From: Seleniivibrio woodruffii
GTDB lineage: Bacteria; Chrysiogenota; Deferribacteres; Deferribacterales; Geovibrionaceae
NCBI RefSeq assembly: GCF_004339245.1
Contig: NZ_SMGG01000003.1
Span: 1,054,770 to 1,118,769 of the forward strand
Direction of reading: 5' to 3'
Length of the DNA stretch: 64,000 nucleotides
Under the pieces are notes generated by a model. It saw only the letters and a list, made by a program, of their open reading frames with translations. It was not told the DNA's origin and did not search any database. Every line of letters starts with the position of its first letter. Positions within the stretch are counted from its first letter, which is position 1. Made by a program: the position numbers and the translations under genes. This document shows positions 18,267 through 27,434 of the stretch, in pieces.

Positions 18267-21200
18267 TAGGGTTATGAACAATTATAGCACAGGTTGAGTA
18301 TTCCGGCACCATTTCGTAATTTTCGGTGAGGTGCACGCCTATTTCCTCAAAGTTCAGGAAACTGTCGAGCTGTGCGTTCTGTGCAAGGTCGGGGCATGCC
18401 GCATAGCCGAAGCTGTATCTGCGGCCGCTGTATTGCAGAGAGATGATTCCGTGGGCGGATTTTGCGTCTTTACCGCCGATTCCGAGTTCAGCCCTTACCT
18501 GTTTGTGGAAATATTCCGCCAGTGCCTCCGTCAGCTCCGTGAAAAAGCCGTGGTACTGGTAATATTCTTTGTATTCATGTGCTTCGAACAGCTGTTTACA
18601 GAGCTTTTCGGCCTTGTGTCCCGCTGTGACCAGATGGAAGGCCACAACGTCCTTTCTGCCTGATGAAACGGGCAGGAAATAGTCTGATATGCACACTCCG
18701 CCTTCGATATTTTGTCTGGGAAATTCGAAAACAGAGAGCACTTCGTCCGTATCGTCTTTATATACTATCAGTCTGTCGCCGTCGCTGTTGCATGCATAAA
18801 AGCCGTATCTGGCGGACAGTTCAGCAAGATTTTCCGCTTTGACACGGGCGACAGTCTTTTCGTATTCGGGATAAACAGTCTCTTTCAGCATTGCCGAATA
18901 TTCGTTCTCTGCCATGTTCTTGCGGCTGTATCCCCATCTGTGGTTGAAGAGCGCCAGCTTATTCATATACTCAAGCACTTCATCAAGGCTGATGTCTGTG
19001 ACGGAGCGTGTGCCGTAGAAAGGAACGGCGGGGATATCGCCAAGCTCAGGTCTGCGTACTTTTGAAACCTTCTGAACTGCCTCTTTCATGGGTTTTTCGG
19101 ATGCCTTTGCACCGGATTCGCCGCCTCCGAGCACTTTGAGAGCATCAAAAGCGTCACGGCAGTAGTGCACCATGCCGGGCATGATGGGTTTGCAGTCCTG
19201 ATCCACAAATTTCTCTGTGAGAGCCGCACCGCCCAGAAGCACCTTCGTGCTTACATTCTGGCGCATCAGCTCTTCAATGTTCTCTCTCATTATGTTCGTG
19301 GACTTCACCAGCAGACCGCTCATTCCGATTGCGTCCGCCTTGACCTCAACAGCCTTTCTTATCATCTCTTCAACAGGCACTTTTATGCCGAGGTTGTGTA
19401 CTGTAAAACCGTTGTTCGAAAGTATGATATCCACAAGGTTCTTGCCTATGTCGTGCACGTCGCCTTTTACGGTGGCAAGGACAACAGTCCCTCTGGACTG
19501 GGCATCGCTCTTCTCCATGTAAGGCTCAAGCAGTCCCACTGCGGCCTTCATTACCTCTGCTGACTGCAGAACGAAGGGAAGGAGCATTTTGCCTGCACCG
19601 AACAGTTCGCCCACCGCCTGCATTGAGGGGAGCATTATGTCGTTTATTATGTCTATGGGCTTGTGGGTCTGGCGCAGTTCGTTCAGAACAGTGTCCAGTC
19701 CGGCCTTCTTGCCCTTCATTATGTGCTGTTTGAGCATCTCGTCTGCGGGGAGGTTAAGCTTTTCCTCCTGCTTTTCAACGCCCTCTTTAGATGAAAAATA
19801 TTCGATGAAGGCGTTCAGTGCGCCCTCTTCGCCGTTCAGCAGAGCCTTGCAGTGCTTCATATCGTCTGCGTCTATCATTGATTCGGGAATGACTTTTGAT
19901 GCATGGACGATGGCCATGTCAAGCCCTGCGGCCACCGCATCGTGGAGGAAGACGGAGTTCAGCAGAGGCCGGCTGGCGGCGGACAGACCGAACGAAATGT
20001 TAGAGAGTCCGAGCACAGTTTTTGCGCCTTTCAGCTCGGTTTTTATCCTGCGGATTGCTTCGATTGTCTGAATTGCCGCATCGGTGAGGGTTATGTCCCC
20101 GCTGCCTATGGAGAAGGTGAGGGGGTCGAAGATTAGGTCTTCGGGTTTAAGTCCGTACTCTTCGGTGAAAACCTTGTATATTCTTTCAGCTATTGCGAAT
20201 TTTCTGTCCGCTGTCATGGCCATTCCCTCTTCGTCGATGGTGAGGGCTATGACTGCTGACGGGTGTTTTTTAACAGTTTTCAGTATTTTGTGGAGTTTTT
20301 CGCCGCCGTCCTCGAAGTTGATGGAGTTTATGACGGGCTTTCCTGCATAGTGTTTCAGTGCCATCTCAACAACGTCAGGTTCTGTGGAATCTATCACTAC
20401 CGGGGCTGTGAGGGTTTTGTTCAGAAGGAGCATGAACTGTCTCATGTCCTCCTTTTCGTTCCTTCCGGCGTATGCCACGCAGATATCGGTGAAGTGCGCT
20501 CCCGTATCCTCCTGCTCCTTTGCAACCGCCAGCATGCCCTCAAGGTCATCTTTGAGGAGCAGTTCACGGAAGGCCTTGCTTCCGTTTGCGTTGGCACGTT
20601 CGCCTATGAGAGCGGGTGCGGGGGACTGGGTAATGGTCGTTGAAAAATAGAGGCTTGCGCATTCGCCTGTGTATTCAGCGGCGGCTGGCGCGAGGGGTTT
20701 GTATCTGTCCGCAAGGGGACGCAGAGCTTTTATGTGGTCGGGTGTGGTTCCGCAGCATCCGCCCAGAACCGACACGGGAAATTCTTTGATCAGCCCCTCC
20801 ATGATCTCCGCCATGCGTTCGGGCGTCATGGAATAGATCATTTTTCCGCCCCTGTTTTCTGGCAGTCCTGCGTTTGGCAGACATGAGATTCTGCCGCCGA
20901 AGTTTTTGGAGAGGTTTGCAACGGGATGGTGCATCAGGTCGGGGCCTGTTGCGCAGTTAAGACCAAGCGAGAAAACGGGATAGTCACGGATCACGGCGGC
21001 AACGGCCGAAAGGTCGCTTCCCATTAGCATCGTACCGTTCTGCTCAACGGTCACCGACACCATAACGGGGAAGCCCGCAGGTGCAGTTTCAAGCACGGCG
21101 TTCAGAGCGGCCTTTATCTGGAGAAGATCCTGACAGGTCTCTATTATGAACAGGTCGACCCCGCCCTCAAGAAGAGCCGCCGCCTGTGACCTGTACATTG

Positions 21201-21588
21201 TGAACAGCTCATCATAGCTTATCTGGCCGAGACTGGGCAGTCTGGTTCCGGGGCCTATGGAACCTGCAACGAATTTTCCGTATTTGTCGGCGGCCTGACG
21301 GGCAATCTGTGCGCCTTTCAGGTTCAGCTCATAGGTCATGGCCTCCAGTCCGTATTCGGACATTACAAGCTCGGTTCCGCCGAAAGTGTTGGTCTCGACA
21401 ACGTCAGCACCCGCCGTCAGATACTGCTCGTGTATCTCACGGATGATATCCGGAGCGGCATGGTTCAGCCATTCGCTGCAACCCTGCTTTCCCTGCCAGA
21501 CTTCGTCGGAAATCTCATATTTTTGTATGGAGGTGCCCATTGCACCGTCGAAAAGGATTATCCTGTCTTTTGCGTATTGATTGAACAT
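18244..21588 (-). CDS. metH: Cobalamin-dependent methionine synthase
   Basis: Transfers methyl from methyltetrahydrofolate to homocysteine through B12. All four modules are present in order over 1114 residues: homocysteine/zinc domain (LNCATG near 209, GGCCGTTPDH near 277), pterin domain, B12 domain with the cobalt-binding DxHxxG in KGDVHDIGKN (near residue 709), and the AdoMet reactivation domain with RxxxGY (RRYSFGY). It is about 110 residues shorter than the E. coli enzyme, with no module missing. No B12 or SAM riboswitch is evident in the 150 bp upstream. The stop codon lies inside a tandem 28-bp duplication. Confidence 0.97.
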   Translation of the reverse strand: MFNQYAKDRIILFDGAMGTSIQKYEISDEVWQGKQGCSEWLNHAAPDIIREIHEQYLTAGADVVETNTFGGTELVMSEYGLEAMTYELNLKGAQIARQAADKYGKFVAGSIGPGTRLPSLGQISYDELFTMYRSQAAALLEGGVDLFIIETCQDLLQIKAALNAVLETAPAGFPVMVSVTVEQNGTMLMGSDLSAVAAVIRDYPVFSLGLNCATGPDLMHHPVANLSKNFGGRISCLPNAGLPENRGGKMIYSMTPERMAEIMEGLIKEFPVSVLGGCCGTTPDHIKALRPLADRYKPLAPAAAEYTGECASLYFSTTITQSPAPALIGERANANGSKAFRELLLKDDLEGMLAVAKEQEDTGAHFTDICVAYAGRNEKEDMRQFMLLLNKTLTAPVVIDSTEPDVVEMALKHYAGKPVINSINFEDGGEKLHKILKTVKKHPSAVIALTIDEEGMAMTADRKFAIAERIYKVFTEEYGLKPEDLIFDPLTFSIGSGDITLTDAAIQTIEAIRRIKTELKGAKTVLGLSNISFGLSAASRPLLNSVFLHDAVAAGLDMAIVHASKVIPESMIDADDMKHCKALLNGEEGALNAFIEYFSSKEGVEKQEEKLNLPADEMLKQHIMKGKKAGLDTVLNELRQTHKPIDIINDIMLPSMQAVGELFGAGKMLLPFVLQSAEVMKAAVGLLEPYMEKSDAQSRGTVVLATVKGDVHDIGKNLVDIILSNNGFTVHNLGIKVPVEEMIRKAVEVKADAIGMSGLLVKSTNIMRENIEELMRQNVSTKVLLGGAALTEKFVDQDCKPIMPGMVHYCRDAFDALKVLGGGESGAKASEKPMKEAVQKVSKVRRPELGDIPAVPFYGTRSVTDISLDEVLEYMNKLALFNHRWGYSRKNMAENEYSAMLKETVYPEYEKTVARVKAENLAELSARYGFYACNSDGDRLIVYKDDTDEVLSVFEFPRQNIEGGVCISDYFLPVSSGRKDVVAFHLVTAGHKAEKLCKQLFEAHEYKEYYQYHGFFTELTEALAEYFHKQVRAELGIGGKDAKSAHGIISLQYSGRRYSFGYAACPDLAQNAQLDSFLNFEEIGVHLTENYEMVPEYSTCAIIVHNPTAEYFVV

Positions 21589-21739
21589 AGAAAAATCTCC
21601 CGTAATCTATAGTTTTTATCCGAAAGCAGGCGGAGTGTAAAGGGTGGATGCTGTTTTTTTGCCATTACAGGCAATAAAATATTGATATTGACCCTGTGTC
21701 GGTATAAGATTTCCCACCGAAACTAAAAAAGGAAGCATT

Positions 21740-22756
21740 ATGCAGGAACAAAAGAGAGTAAACCCCAGAACCATAAACATGACGACTACCATGGAAGTGC
21801 CTATCGCAAAAGGCACCATAGAATATATTGCAGGAGTCAACCCGGTCGAGTCCTGGGCTCCTGTTCTCGTTGAAGGAATGGACGACAACGGACAGCGTGA
21901 GATAGCTCAGAAGAACCTTGAGATCGTTAAAGCAGCCGAGCAGACGAAGGAATATCACGAAAAACTCCATGACTTCATGCAGGAGACCGTAAAACTGTTT
22001 CAGGCAATCACCAGAAGAGATGTTGACGCCATGCGCCCCTATACGGCAGGTAAAAAATTCAACTTCATCCTCGGCATGCCCCGCACAGGCGGCACAACCG
22101 TCTACAACGCAGTGTCCTCCGCATACGGCTGGCCGTGGGAGCGTCTTCTGCTCTCAATGACCCACAACAGCATGCCCAACGCTATCTTCATCCAGCAGAA
22201 CCCTTTTTCAGAGTTTGATATGGGCTGGAGACTGCCCTGGAACTTTAACAATGCACTTTTCGAGCTCTGCCAGTTTCTCGTATACGTAAACCGTGAGGCA
22301 CAGGACTGCGAAAACGTTTTCCTGAAAAGCTCCGCACTGTCATACGGCGTTAAACTGCTGAACTTTCTGTTCGGCAAGCAGGCGAAATATATCGTCACCG
22401 TGCGCCACCCCGGAGCCATAACTCTTACCTCCGGCGTTGAAGGCGAAATGACCAGAGAGAAGCACATGGAGACCATGTCTATGTGGGGAAATCTGTATTC
22501 CTCAATTGTGCGTGACTGCAGACCTCTGGGCGATATCACCGTTGTTGAATACGGCGAGAACATGACCGGATATATCAACAATGTGTTCGAAAAAACAAGA
22601 TACGGCTCCAGAGCTGAGGAGACCTCCTTCTTCGAGTTTGAGGACTATGATAAGGAGTTTTACGACAGCGAGTCCGTTCAGAAGGTTTTTGAGTATGTGA
22701 AGAATTCGTGGAAGCTGTTTGATCTGGATTTCCCGATACCCGATAAATGTATATAG
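21740..22756 (+). CDS. P-loop sulfotransferase-family protein
   Basis: A 338-residue cytoplasmic protein. Residues 112-126 (LGMPRTGGTTVYNAV) match the 5'-phosphosulfate-binding loop of PAPS sulfotransferases, and VTVRHPGA (about 219-226) matches the 3'-phosphate site. The first 100 residues and the acceptor pocket are not familiar to me, so the acceptor (lipid, sugar, small molecule) is unknown. It is an isolated gene, divergent from metH, preceded by GGAAG before the ATG. No PAPS synthesis genes are in the window. The family call is secure; the activity is inferred. Confidence 0.75.
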   Translation: MQEQKRVNPRTINMTTTMEVPIAKGTIEYIAGVNPVESWAPVLVEGMDDNGQREIAQKNLEIVKAAEQTKEYHEKLHDFMQETVKLFQAITRRDVDAMRPYTAGKKFNFILGMPRTGGTTVYNAVSSAYGWPWERLLLSMTHNSMPNAIFIQQNPFSEFDMGWRLPWNFNNALFELCQFLVYVNREAQDCENVFLKSSALSYGVKLLNFLFGKQAKYIVTVRHPGAITLTSGVEGEMTREKHMETMSMWGNLYSSIVRDCRPLGDITVVEYGENMTGYINNVFEKTRYGSRAEETSFFEFEDYDKEFYDSESVQKVFEYVKNSWKLFDLDFPIPDKCI

Positions 22757-22926
22757 TAGTAAGTGGGTGTTTAATACAGTAAGTAAGAGGTAGCGCTGAG
22801 TATACATCTCGCTATAGTTCTTGCAGTCATCTGTAAAGTACTTAGTGTGTAGTATTTGGATAAATGTTCTAACAGTGATATTTTAGTTGACAGAAGCTAT
22901 AGGAAAGTATATTAATTCAGAAGTAA
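22757..22926. other. AT-rich gap without recognisable genes
   Basis: Between the sulfotransferase stop and the hairpin at 22927. It is rich in TA steps and GTA/AGT repeats, with no credible ORF, tRNA or terminator. It forms the left part of an AT-rich island reaching about 23330 whose composition differs from the neighbouring genes. Confidence 0.5.
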
Positions 22927-22950
22927 GGTCGTTGCCTCCTAACAACGACC
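22927..22950 (-). terminator. Possible terminator for the small ORF
   Basis: GGTCGTT and AACGACC pair around a 10-nt loop; on the minus strand a weak T-rich stretch follows (TTACTTC). It lies 18 bp beyond the stop of the 70-residue ORF. Confidence 0.4.
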
Positions 22951-22968
22951 TCTTCTAAGCAAGTTACG

Positions 22969-23181
22969 TTAGTAATTGTGTACTTCTTGTTTGTTGATGT
23001 AGTTGAATTGCACTTCAATTTTATCAACATGAACAAGGCTAGTAGTTATTGGATAAATAGTCATGATAGTAAAGATGACTAATTTTCTTAAAAAACTATA
23101 CATTTTTGCCCCTTTATGGCTTAGCGTTACGTCAAATAGCGTAAAGCTAGCGCTTATTCTTATGTTAATTTCGCATATCAT
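22969..23181 (-). CDS. Small unknown protein, 70 residues, behind a consensus promoter
   Basis: I do not recognise this protein. The ATG at 23181 is 4 nt after a perfect AGGAGG. A second ATG at residue 27 (after AAAGGGGC) would give a 44-residue peptide starting MYSFLRKLVIFTIMTIYPI, basic then hydrophobic, like a signal peptide or small membrane protein. Codon use is AT-rich, unlike adjacent genes, suggesting acquisition. The promoter is the best match to consensus in the window and a hairpin follows the stop. It could be a small exported peptide, or the transcript could be a regulatory RNA that only happens to contain an ORF. Confidence 0.45.
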   Translation of the reverse strand: MICEINIRISASFTLFDVTLSHKGAKMYSFLRKLVIFTIMTIYPITTSLVHVDKIEVQFNYINKQEVHNY

Positions 23182-23199
23182 CTAACCTCCTGTTTTTTG

Positions 23200-23213
23200 G
23201 CTTTTGCCAAACA
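23200..23213 (-). promoter_or_regulatory. Short hairpin in the leader of the small ORF
   Basis: TTGGC-AAAA-GCCAA in the 5' leader, ending about 8 nt before the AGGAGG site. Confidence 0.4.
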
Positions 23214-23220
23214 TTCAAGC

Positions 23221-23249
23221 ATTATAACATAATATTACTTAATTGTCAA
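23221..23249 (-). promoter_or_regulatory. Perfect-consensus sigma-70 promoter
   Basis: Minus strand: TTGACA (23249-23244), 17-bp spacer, TATAAT (23226-23221). Both hexamers and the spacing are ideal. It points at the 70-residue ORF. Confidence 0.75.
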
Positions 23250-23335
23250 GTAACTGCTCATTATTAAACATATCGTTTTATTATCTGTGTTATCAGGAGC
23301 ACTTGTTAATGAATTCATATTCAGCTAAATAAAAA

Positions 23336-23354
23336 GGCAGTCTCTTCGACTGCC
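23336..23354 (-). terminator. Terminator, outer copy of a duplicated pair
   Basis: GGCAGTC-tcttc-GACTGCC with five A on the plus-strand left side (a T tract on the minus strand). It is nearly identical to the stem-loop at 23462-23481. Confidence 0.6.
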
Positions 23355-23397
23355 TTCAGACTGATGACAAACTGAAGTTTCAAGCACACCACCGTGA

Positions 23398-23438
23398 TGA
23401 GACTGCTTCGCTACGCTCGCAGTGACGTGGCAATCTCA
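23398..23438. repeat. REP-like palindrome, family 3, short copy
   Basis: Ends TGAGACTGC and GCAATCTCA pair; the middle (TTCGCTACGCTCGCAGTGAC) matches the other copies. It is enclosed by the two near-identical terminators. Confidence 0.6.
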
Positions 23439-23461
23439 TTAACTTTGTACAAATTAAAAAA

Positions 23462-23481
23462 GGCAGTCTTTTCGGACTGCC
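23462..23481 (-). terminator. Terminator of the M3 peptidase gene
   Basis: GGCAGTC and GACTGCC pair around a 6-nt loop, followed on the minus strand by six T. It lies 8 bp beyond the peptidase stop codon. Confidence 0.8.
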
Positions 23482-23488
23482 TTTTCTG

Positions 23489-25426
23489 TTATCTTATGCC
23501 GTTGACCCTCAGCAGGCTTCTGCTGTCCGGTTCTCTTCCGGCAAATTTTCTGAAAAATTCAATCATATCCCCGCTGCCGCCTTTGCTGAGAACGTTCTCA
23601 AGGAAGCTGCGGCCGACCTCGGCATTGAAAACACCCTTTTCGGTGAATATCCCGTAGGCATCGCATGACAGGCGTTCCGCCCATTTATAGCTGTAGTATC
23701 CGGCCGCATAGCCTCCGGAGAAGATGTGGCTGAATCCGTGCTGGAACTTGTTATACGCCGGCGGCTGAATTACGGTCGTCTTTTTTCTTATGTCATTAAG
23801 AATCCGCTGAACCTCATCCGCTGTGTATGCGTCAGCATGGATTGTCATGTCGAACAGTCCGAACTCGATCTGGCGGAGCATTCCCGTCGCCGACATAAAG
23901 GTGCGCACACCGTCCAGTCTGGCTATCATCTCATCTGGGAGCACTTCCCCCGTCTGCCAGTGCTTTGAGAACATTTTCAGCACATCGGGGTTGAATGCGA
24001 ACAGCTCATAAAACTGCGAGGGGAACTCGATGACATCCCATTCCACACCGTTGACACCGCTGACATCAGCTTCGTCAACTTCTGAGAGCAGGTGGTGCAG
24101 GGCGTGCCCCATCTCGTGGAAAAGGGTAACCACGTCGCTGTGGCGCAGAAGCGAGGGGCTGTCCTCTGTTGCATGGGGAAAGTTGCCGCATATGATAGCG
24201 GTTGCAGGCACAAGCCTGCCTTCTGCGTTTATGCGCCTTGTCTGCCAGTTGTTCATCCATGCGCCGTCCCGCTTGCCTTTGCGGACTTCCATATCGGTGT
24301 ATATCCTTGCGAATACCTCACCGTTTTTGTATATGTCGTAGACTTTTACTGTTTCGTGCCAGACAGGAACGTCAACCTGAACGAAGGAGATTCCGAATAT
24401 TTTTTCCGTAAAGTCGAACAGGCCTTTAACGACACTGTGGTGTTCGAAATAGGGGCGGTATTCCTGTTCGTTGTATCCGCATTTTATGCGGCGCAGTTTT
24501 TCTGCGTAGAATCCCGTGTCGTAACTTGCGGTGTCGGGGAGCTGAGCCAGTTTTTTCAACTCCTCCATCTCCTCAACCGCCTGTTTTTCGGCCTTTTCCG
24601 CAAGCTCCGTCAGGAAAGAGATCACCTCTTCCGGTGATTTTGCGTTCTTGCGCTCAAGGGAAAGGTCGCTGAATCTGCGAAAGCCCAGTATCTCCGCCTC
24701 CTCCTTGCGCAGTTTAAGTGTTTTTTCGATTATTTCGGCGTTCTGCGGCGCACGGGTGGTGAAGGCATGGTAGAGCTTTTCCCGTATCTCTCGGTTGGGG
24801 CCATAGGTCATATAGGCTGTGTAGCTGGGCATTTTAAGGGTGAAACACCAGCCCTCGTCGCATCTGGCGACTTTCAGGTCGGGTTCGGGAATACCTGCCA
24901 CGTCCTTTTCGTCTGTGACGATATATTCAAAAGAGTCGGTGTCTTTCAGTATATTCTGAAAAAAGTCTGTGGAAAGCTGTGTCAGTTCAAGGTTTATCTC
25001 CATGAGTCTGGCCTTTTGCTCCTGCGGCAGGTGAACGCCTGAGAGCCTGAATCCTTTCAGCATGTTTTCCAGAACCTTTGTCTGTTCCGGTGTAAGGGTC
25101 TTCTTCTCGGCTTCGTAAACTGCGGACACAGCATCGTAAATGTCTTTACGCTGTGCGGTTTCCGTGCCGTATTTAGTTATTTCCGGCATGCAGTAGTTAT
25201 AAACTTCCTGCGTCTCTTCCGTGTTATTCACATAGTTGACGTGGGAAACGGGAGTAAAAAACTCGTTGATACGGATATCGGTCTCCATCAGCGGTCTGAT
25301 GAAGTTTCTGTATGTTCTGTTCTCCTGTTTCAACAGGCTGTCGATGGTCTCTCTGTTGCTTTTCAGGATGCTGTCAAGCTCGGTTTTAGCATCAGCAAGC
25401 TGTTCGGGTCGGTAATTTATAAACAT
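23489..25426 (-). CDS. prlC: M3-family oligopeptidase (oligopeptidase A / PrlC type)
   Basis: Cytoplasmic zinc metallopeptidase that degrades short peptides. The start at 25426 (MFINYRPEQL) is chosen because GGGGAG lies 6 nt upstream; a longer frame from 25465 has no such site. This gives 645 residues, close to the family length of about 680. The zinc motif HEMGH is at 437-441 and the third ligand lies in the following EWDVIEFPSQFYE region. The C-terminal YSYKWAERLSCDAYG block is typical of M3A enzymes. It is a single gene with a terminator just past its stop. Confidence 0.93.
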   Translation of the reverse strand: MFINYRPEQLADAKTELDSILKSNRETIDSLLKQENRTYRNFIRPLMETDIRINEFFTPVSHVNYVNNTEETQEVYNYCMPEITKYGTETAQRKDIYDAVSAVYEAEKKTLTPEQTKVLENMLKGFRLSGVHLPQEQKARLMEINLELTQLSTDFFQNILKDTDSFEYIVTDEKDVAGIPEPDLKVARCDEGWCFTLKMPSYTAYMTYGPNREIREKLYHAFTTRAPQNAEIIEKTLKLRKEEAEILGFRRFSDLSLERKNAKSPEEVISFLTELAEKAEKQAVEEMEELKKLAQLPDTASYDTGFYAEKLRRIKCGYNEQEYRPYFEHHSVVKGLFDFTEKIFGISFVQVDVPVWHETVKVYDIYKNGEVFARIYTDMEVRKGKRDGAWMNNWQTRRINAEGRLVPATAIICGNFPHATEDSPSLLRHSDVVTLFHEMGHALHHLLSEVDEADVSGVNGVEWDVIEFPSQFYELFAFNPDVLKMFSKHWQTGEVLPDEMIARLDGVRTFMSATGMLRQIEFGLFDMTIHADAYTADEVQRILNDIRKKTTVIQPPAYNKFQHGFSHIFSGGYAAGYYSYKWAERLSCDAYGIFTEKGVFNAEVGRSFLENVLSKGGSGDMIEFFRKFAGREPDSRSLLRVNGIR

Positions 25427-25647
25427 AATTTCTCCCCTTGATTTGGATTGCTGTTTGGAATACATATAATATCCGGAGGCGGTATTGGAAAGGATAAATT
25501 GCCGTAAATGCGTGCATTTTTACATTACATGGGAAAAGACCCATCCCTACGGGTGTCGGGCAATGGGGTTCAAAACTGATGTGCTGCCCTCTGTCCGTGT
25601 TTATCAGTCATCGGGTGTTCACTGTCTGCGCTTTGTGGAGAAGAAAT
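25427..25647. other. Gap between the Crp-type regulator and the M3 peptidase
   Basis: Non-coding stretch of about 220 bp that should hold the peptidase promoter and the end of the regulator transcript. It contains a GGGTC/GACCC-rich patch near 25530-25575, but I see no confident stem-loop or promoter. Confidence 0.4.
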
Positions 25648-26313
25648 TCAATAAAGAATGACGGGTTCTTTAACCTGCATGCAGTCATCCTTCACTTTGA
25701 TGGCTCCTTCCAGTGAAAGTATCTTCAGACACTTGGTCACAGACTCTCTGGATGCACCGATCATGTTTGAAAGCTCCTGATGGGTGTACTTTCTTATGGT
25801 GAAATAGCCGTTCTGGGGCTCCTGCTCCCCTTTAACACTGTCCAGAAGAAATTTCATTATGCGTTCCTTAACATTCAGAAACGCCAGCGACTCGATAAGC
25901 TCGTCCGCTTTTCTTAGCCGTTCGGTCAGAGTTTCCAGAAGGTAGAGTGTCACATTGAAATCTTTTTGGAGAAGTTCGTTCAGAGCTTTTCGCGGGATGA
26001 GGATTATTTCGGAGAGTTCGTCGGCGATGAGTGTTCCTGTGCGGCCGAGACCGTCTATCATGCTCATCTCGCCCACAACTCCGCAGGGCCGAATGAGCGA
26101 GAGGATTATCTCGTCCCCGTTGCCGTCAACCAGAACCACACGGAAGCTTCCGGATGTGACGACATACAGGTCGGTGCCGACATCGCCTTCATGGAAGACA
26201 ACCTCGTCTTTGGCAAACTTTTTGACCTTGCAGAAACTTGCAAGTCTTTCAAGGTCGTTCTTTTCTGTGGTTTCAAATATGGCGGCTTTGGCCAGCTGTT
26301 CTGCAAGATTCAC
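25648..26313 (-). CDS. Crp/Fnr-family transcriptional regulator
   Basis: 221 residues: N-terminal cyclic-nucleotide-binding-type beta barrel (about 20-130, with the GDVGTDLYVV turn), dimer helix, and C-terminal winged helix with recognition segment LSNMIGASRESVTKCLKIL. The four N-terminal cysteines of an Fe-S Fnr are absent, so it is not an oxygen-sensing Fnr. It is closer to Crp-like or uncharacterised anaerobe regulators; the ligand is unknown. The GTG start follows CGGAGGATCAGA. It is followed by prlC and preceded by ispG on the same strand, with a gap of about 60 bp from ispG. Confidence 0.9.
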   Translation of the reverse strand: MNLAEQLAKAAIFETTEKNDLERLASFCKVKKFAKDEVVFHEGDVGTDLYVVTSGSFRVVLVDGNGDEIILSLIRPCGVVGEMSMIDGLGRTGTLIADELSEIILIPRKALNELLQKDFNVTLYLLETLTERLRKADELIESLAFLNVKERIMKFLLDSVKGEQEPQNGYFTIRKYTHQELSNMIGASRESVTKCLKILSLEGAIKVKDDCMQVKEPVILY

Positions 26314-26375
26314 TCTGATCCTCCGGTTGGAACTGATTTATTCTAAACCATAATTAAACATAAATCAAAGTGAAG

Positions 26376-27434
26376 CTAGCTTATGCCGTCATTTTTTATT
26401 ATTTCGAACAGTTCCCGAACCAGTTCGGCCTCCGGAACCTTTTTAACTGCTTCGCCCTTTTTGAAGATTATGCCCAGTCCTCTGCCTCCGGCGATTCCGT
26501 AGTCTGCGTGTTTCGCTTCGCCGGGACCGTTCACCGGACAGCCCATAACTGCTATGCTGATGGTGTCGTTGAGGACGGATGCCCGCTTTTCAACTTCAAC
26601 TGCAAGTGCTTCAAGTCCTATCTCGGTGCGCCCGCAGGTGGGGCATGAGATTATTTCGGGGCCTCTGCGGCGTATTTCAAGTGCGTTCAGAAGCTGCCAT
26701 GCAACACGGATCTCCTGTTCGGGATCACCTGTGAGCGATACCCGAAGTGTGTCGCCTATGCCGTTTAAAAGCAGTGCGCCTATGCCTGCGGATGATTTCA
26801 CAGTACCTGCAAAAAAGGTTCCTGCCTCGGTGACTCCTATATGCAGGGGATAGTCCGACTGAGCGGCGAACAGCGTATATGCCTGATAGGTCAGGGGGAC
26901 ACTGCTTGCCTTGAGGCTTATCTTCATGTCGTAGAATCCCATTTCCTCAATCTGTCTGATGTGGCGGAACGCCGACTTGACCAGTGCTTCGGCGGTTATT
27001 CCGTGTTCTTTCAGAATGTCTTTTTCAAGGGATCCTGCGTTAACGCCCACCCGTATTGCCGAGCCGTTTGCCTTTGCGGCATCGACAACGGCTCTGACAC
27101 GCTCCGCTGAGCCTATGTTTCCGGGGTTTATGCGGATTGCGTCCGCCCCGTGTTCCATTGAGGCTATGGCGAGTTTATAATCGAAATGTATGTCGGCTAT
27201 GAGGGGTATCCTGACCGCATCACGGATGGTCCTGAAAGCCTTTGCGGCGTTCTCGTCCACCACCGCACAGCGCACTATCTCGCATCCTGCGGCCTCAAGC
27301 CTTTGTATCTGGGCTATGGTGGCTTCCGTGTCCCTTGTGTCGGTATTTGTCATGGACTGTATGCTGACAGGTGTGCCGCCGCCCACAGCCACATCGCCGA
27401 TCTTTATCTGTCGTGTTTTTTTTCTTTCTATCAT
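26376..27434 (-). CDS. ispG: 4-hydroxy-3-methylbut-2-enyl diphosphate synthase
   Basis: Penultimate enzyme of the non-mevalonate isoprenoid pathway, converting MEcPP to HMBPP using a 4Fe-4S cluster. 352 residues, typical of the short bacterial form without the plant-type insertion. The N-terminal TIM barrel has SIQSMTNTDTRD and ADIHFDY. The cluster cysteines are in CPTCGRTE (near 260) and MGCPVNGPGEA (near 295). Its start overlaps the phosphohexomutase stop by 4 nt, so the two are translated from one mRNA. Confidence 0.97.
   Translation of the reverse strand: MIERKKTRQIKIGDVAVGGGTPVSIQSMTNTDTRDTEATIAQIQRLEAAGCEIVRCAVVDENAAKAFRTIRDAVRIPLIADIHFDYKLAIASMEHGADAIRINPGNIGSAERVRAVVDAAKANGSAIRVGVNAGSLEKDILKEHGITAEALVKSAFRHIRQIEEMGFYDMKISLKASSVPLTYQAYTLFAAQSDYPLHIGVTEAGTFFAGTVKSSAGIGALLLNGIGDTLRVSLTGDPEQEIRVAWQLLNALEIRRRGPEIISCPTCGRTEIGLEALAVEVEKRASVLNDTISIAVMGCPVNGPGEAKHADYGIAGGRGLGIIFKKGEAVKKVPEAELVRELFEIIKNDGIS

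Noticed and set aside
21589-21739. B12 or SAM riboswitch upstream of metH
   Set aside because: The divergent gap is only about 150 bp and I could not find the conserved B12-box or S-box core in it.
22757-23330. tRNA or rRNA gene in the AT-rich island
   Set aside because: No cloverleaf or conserved TTCGA arm could be found on either strand.
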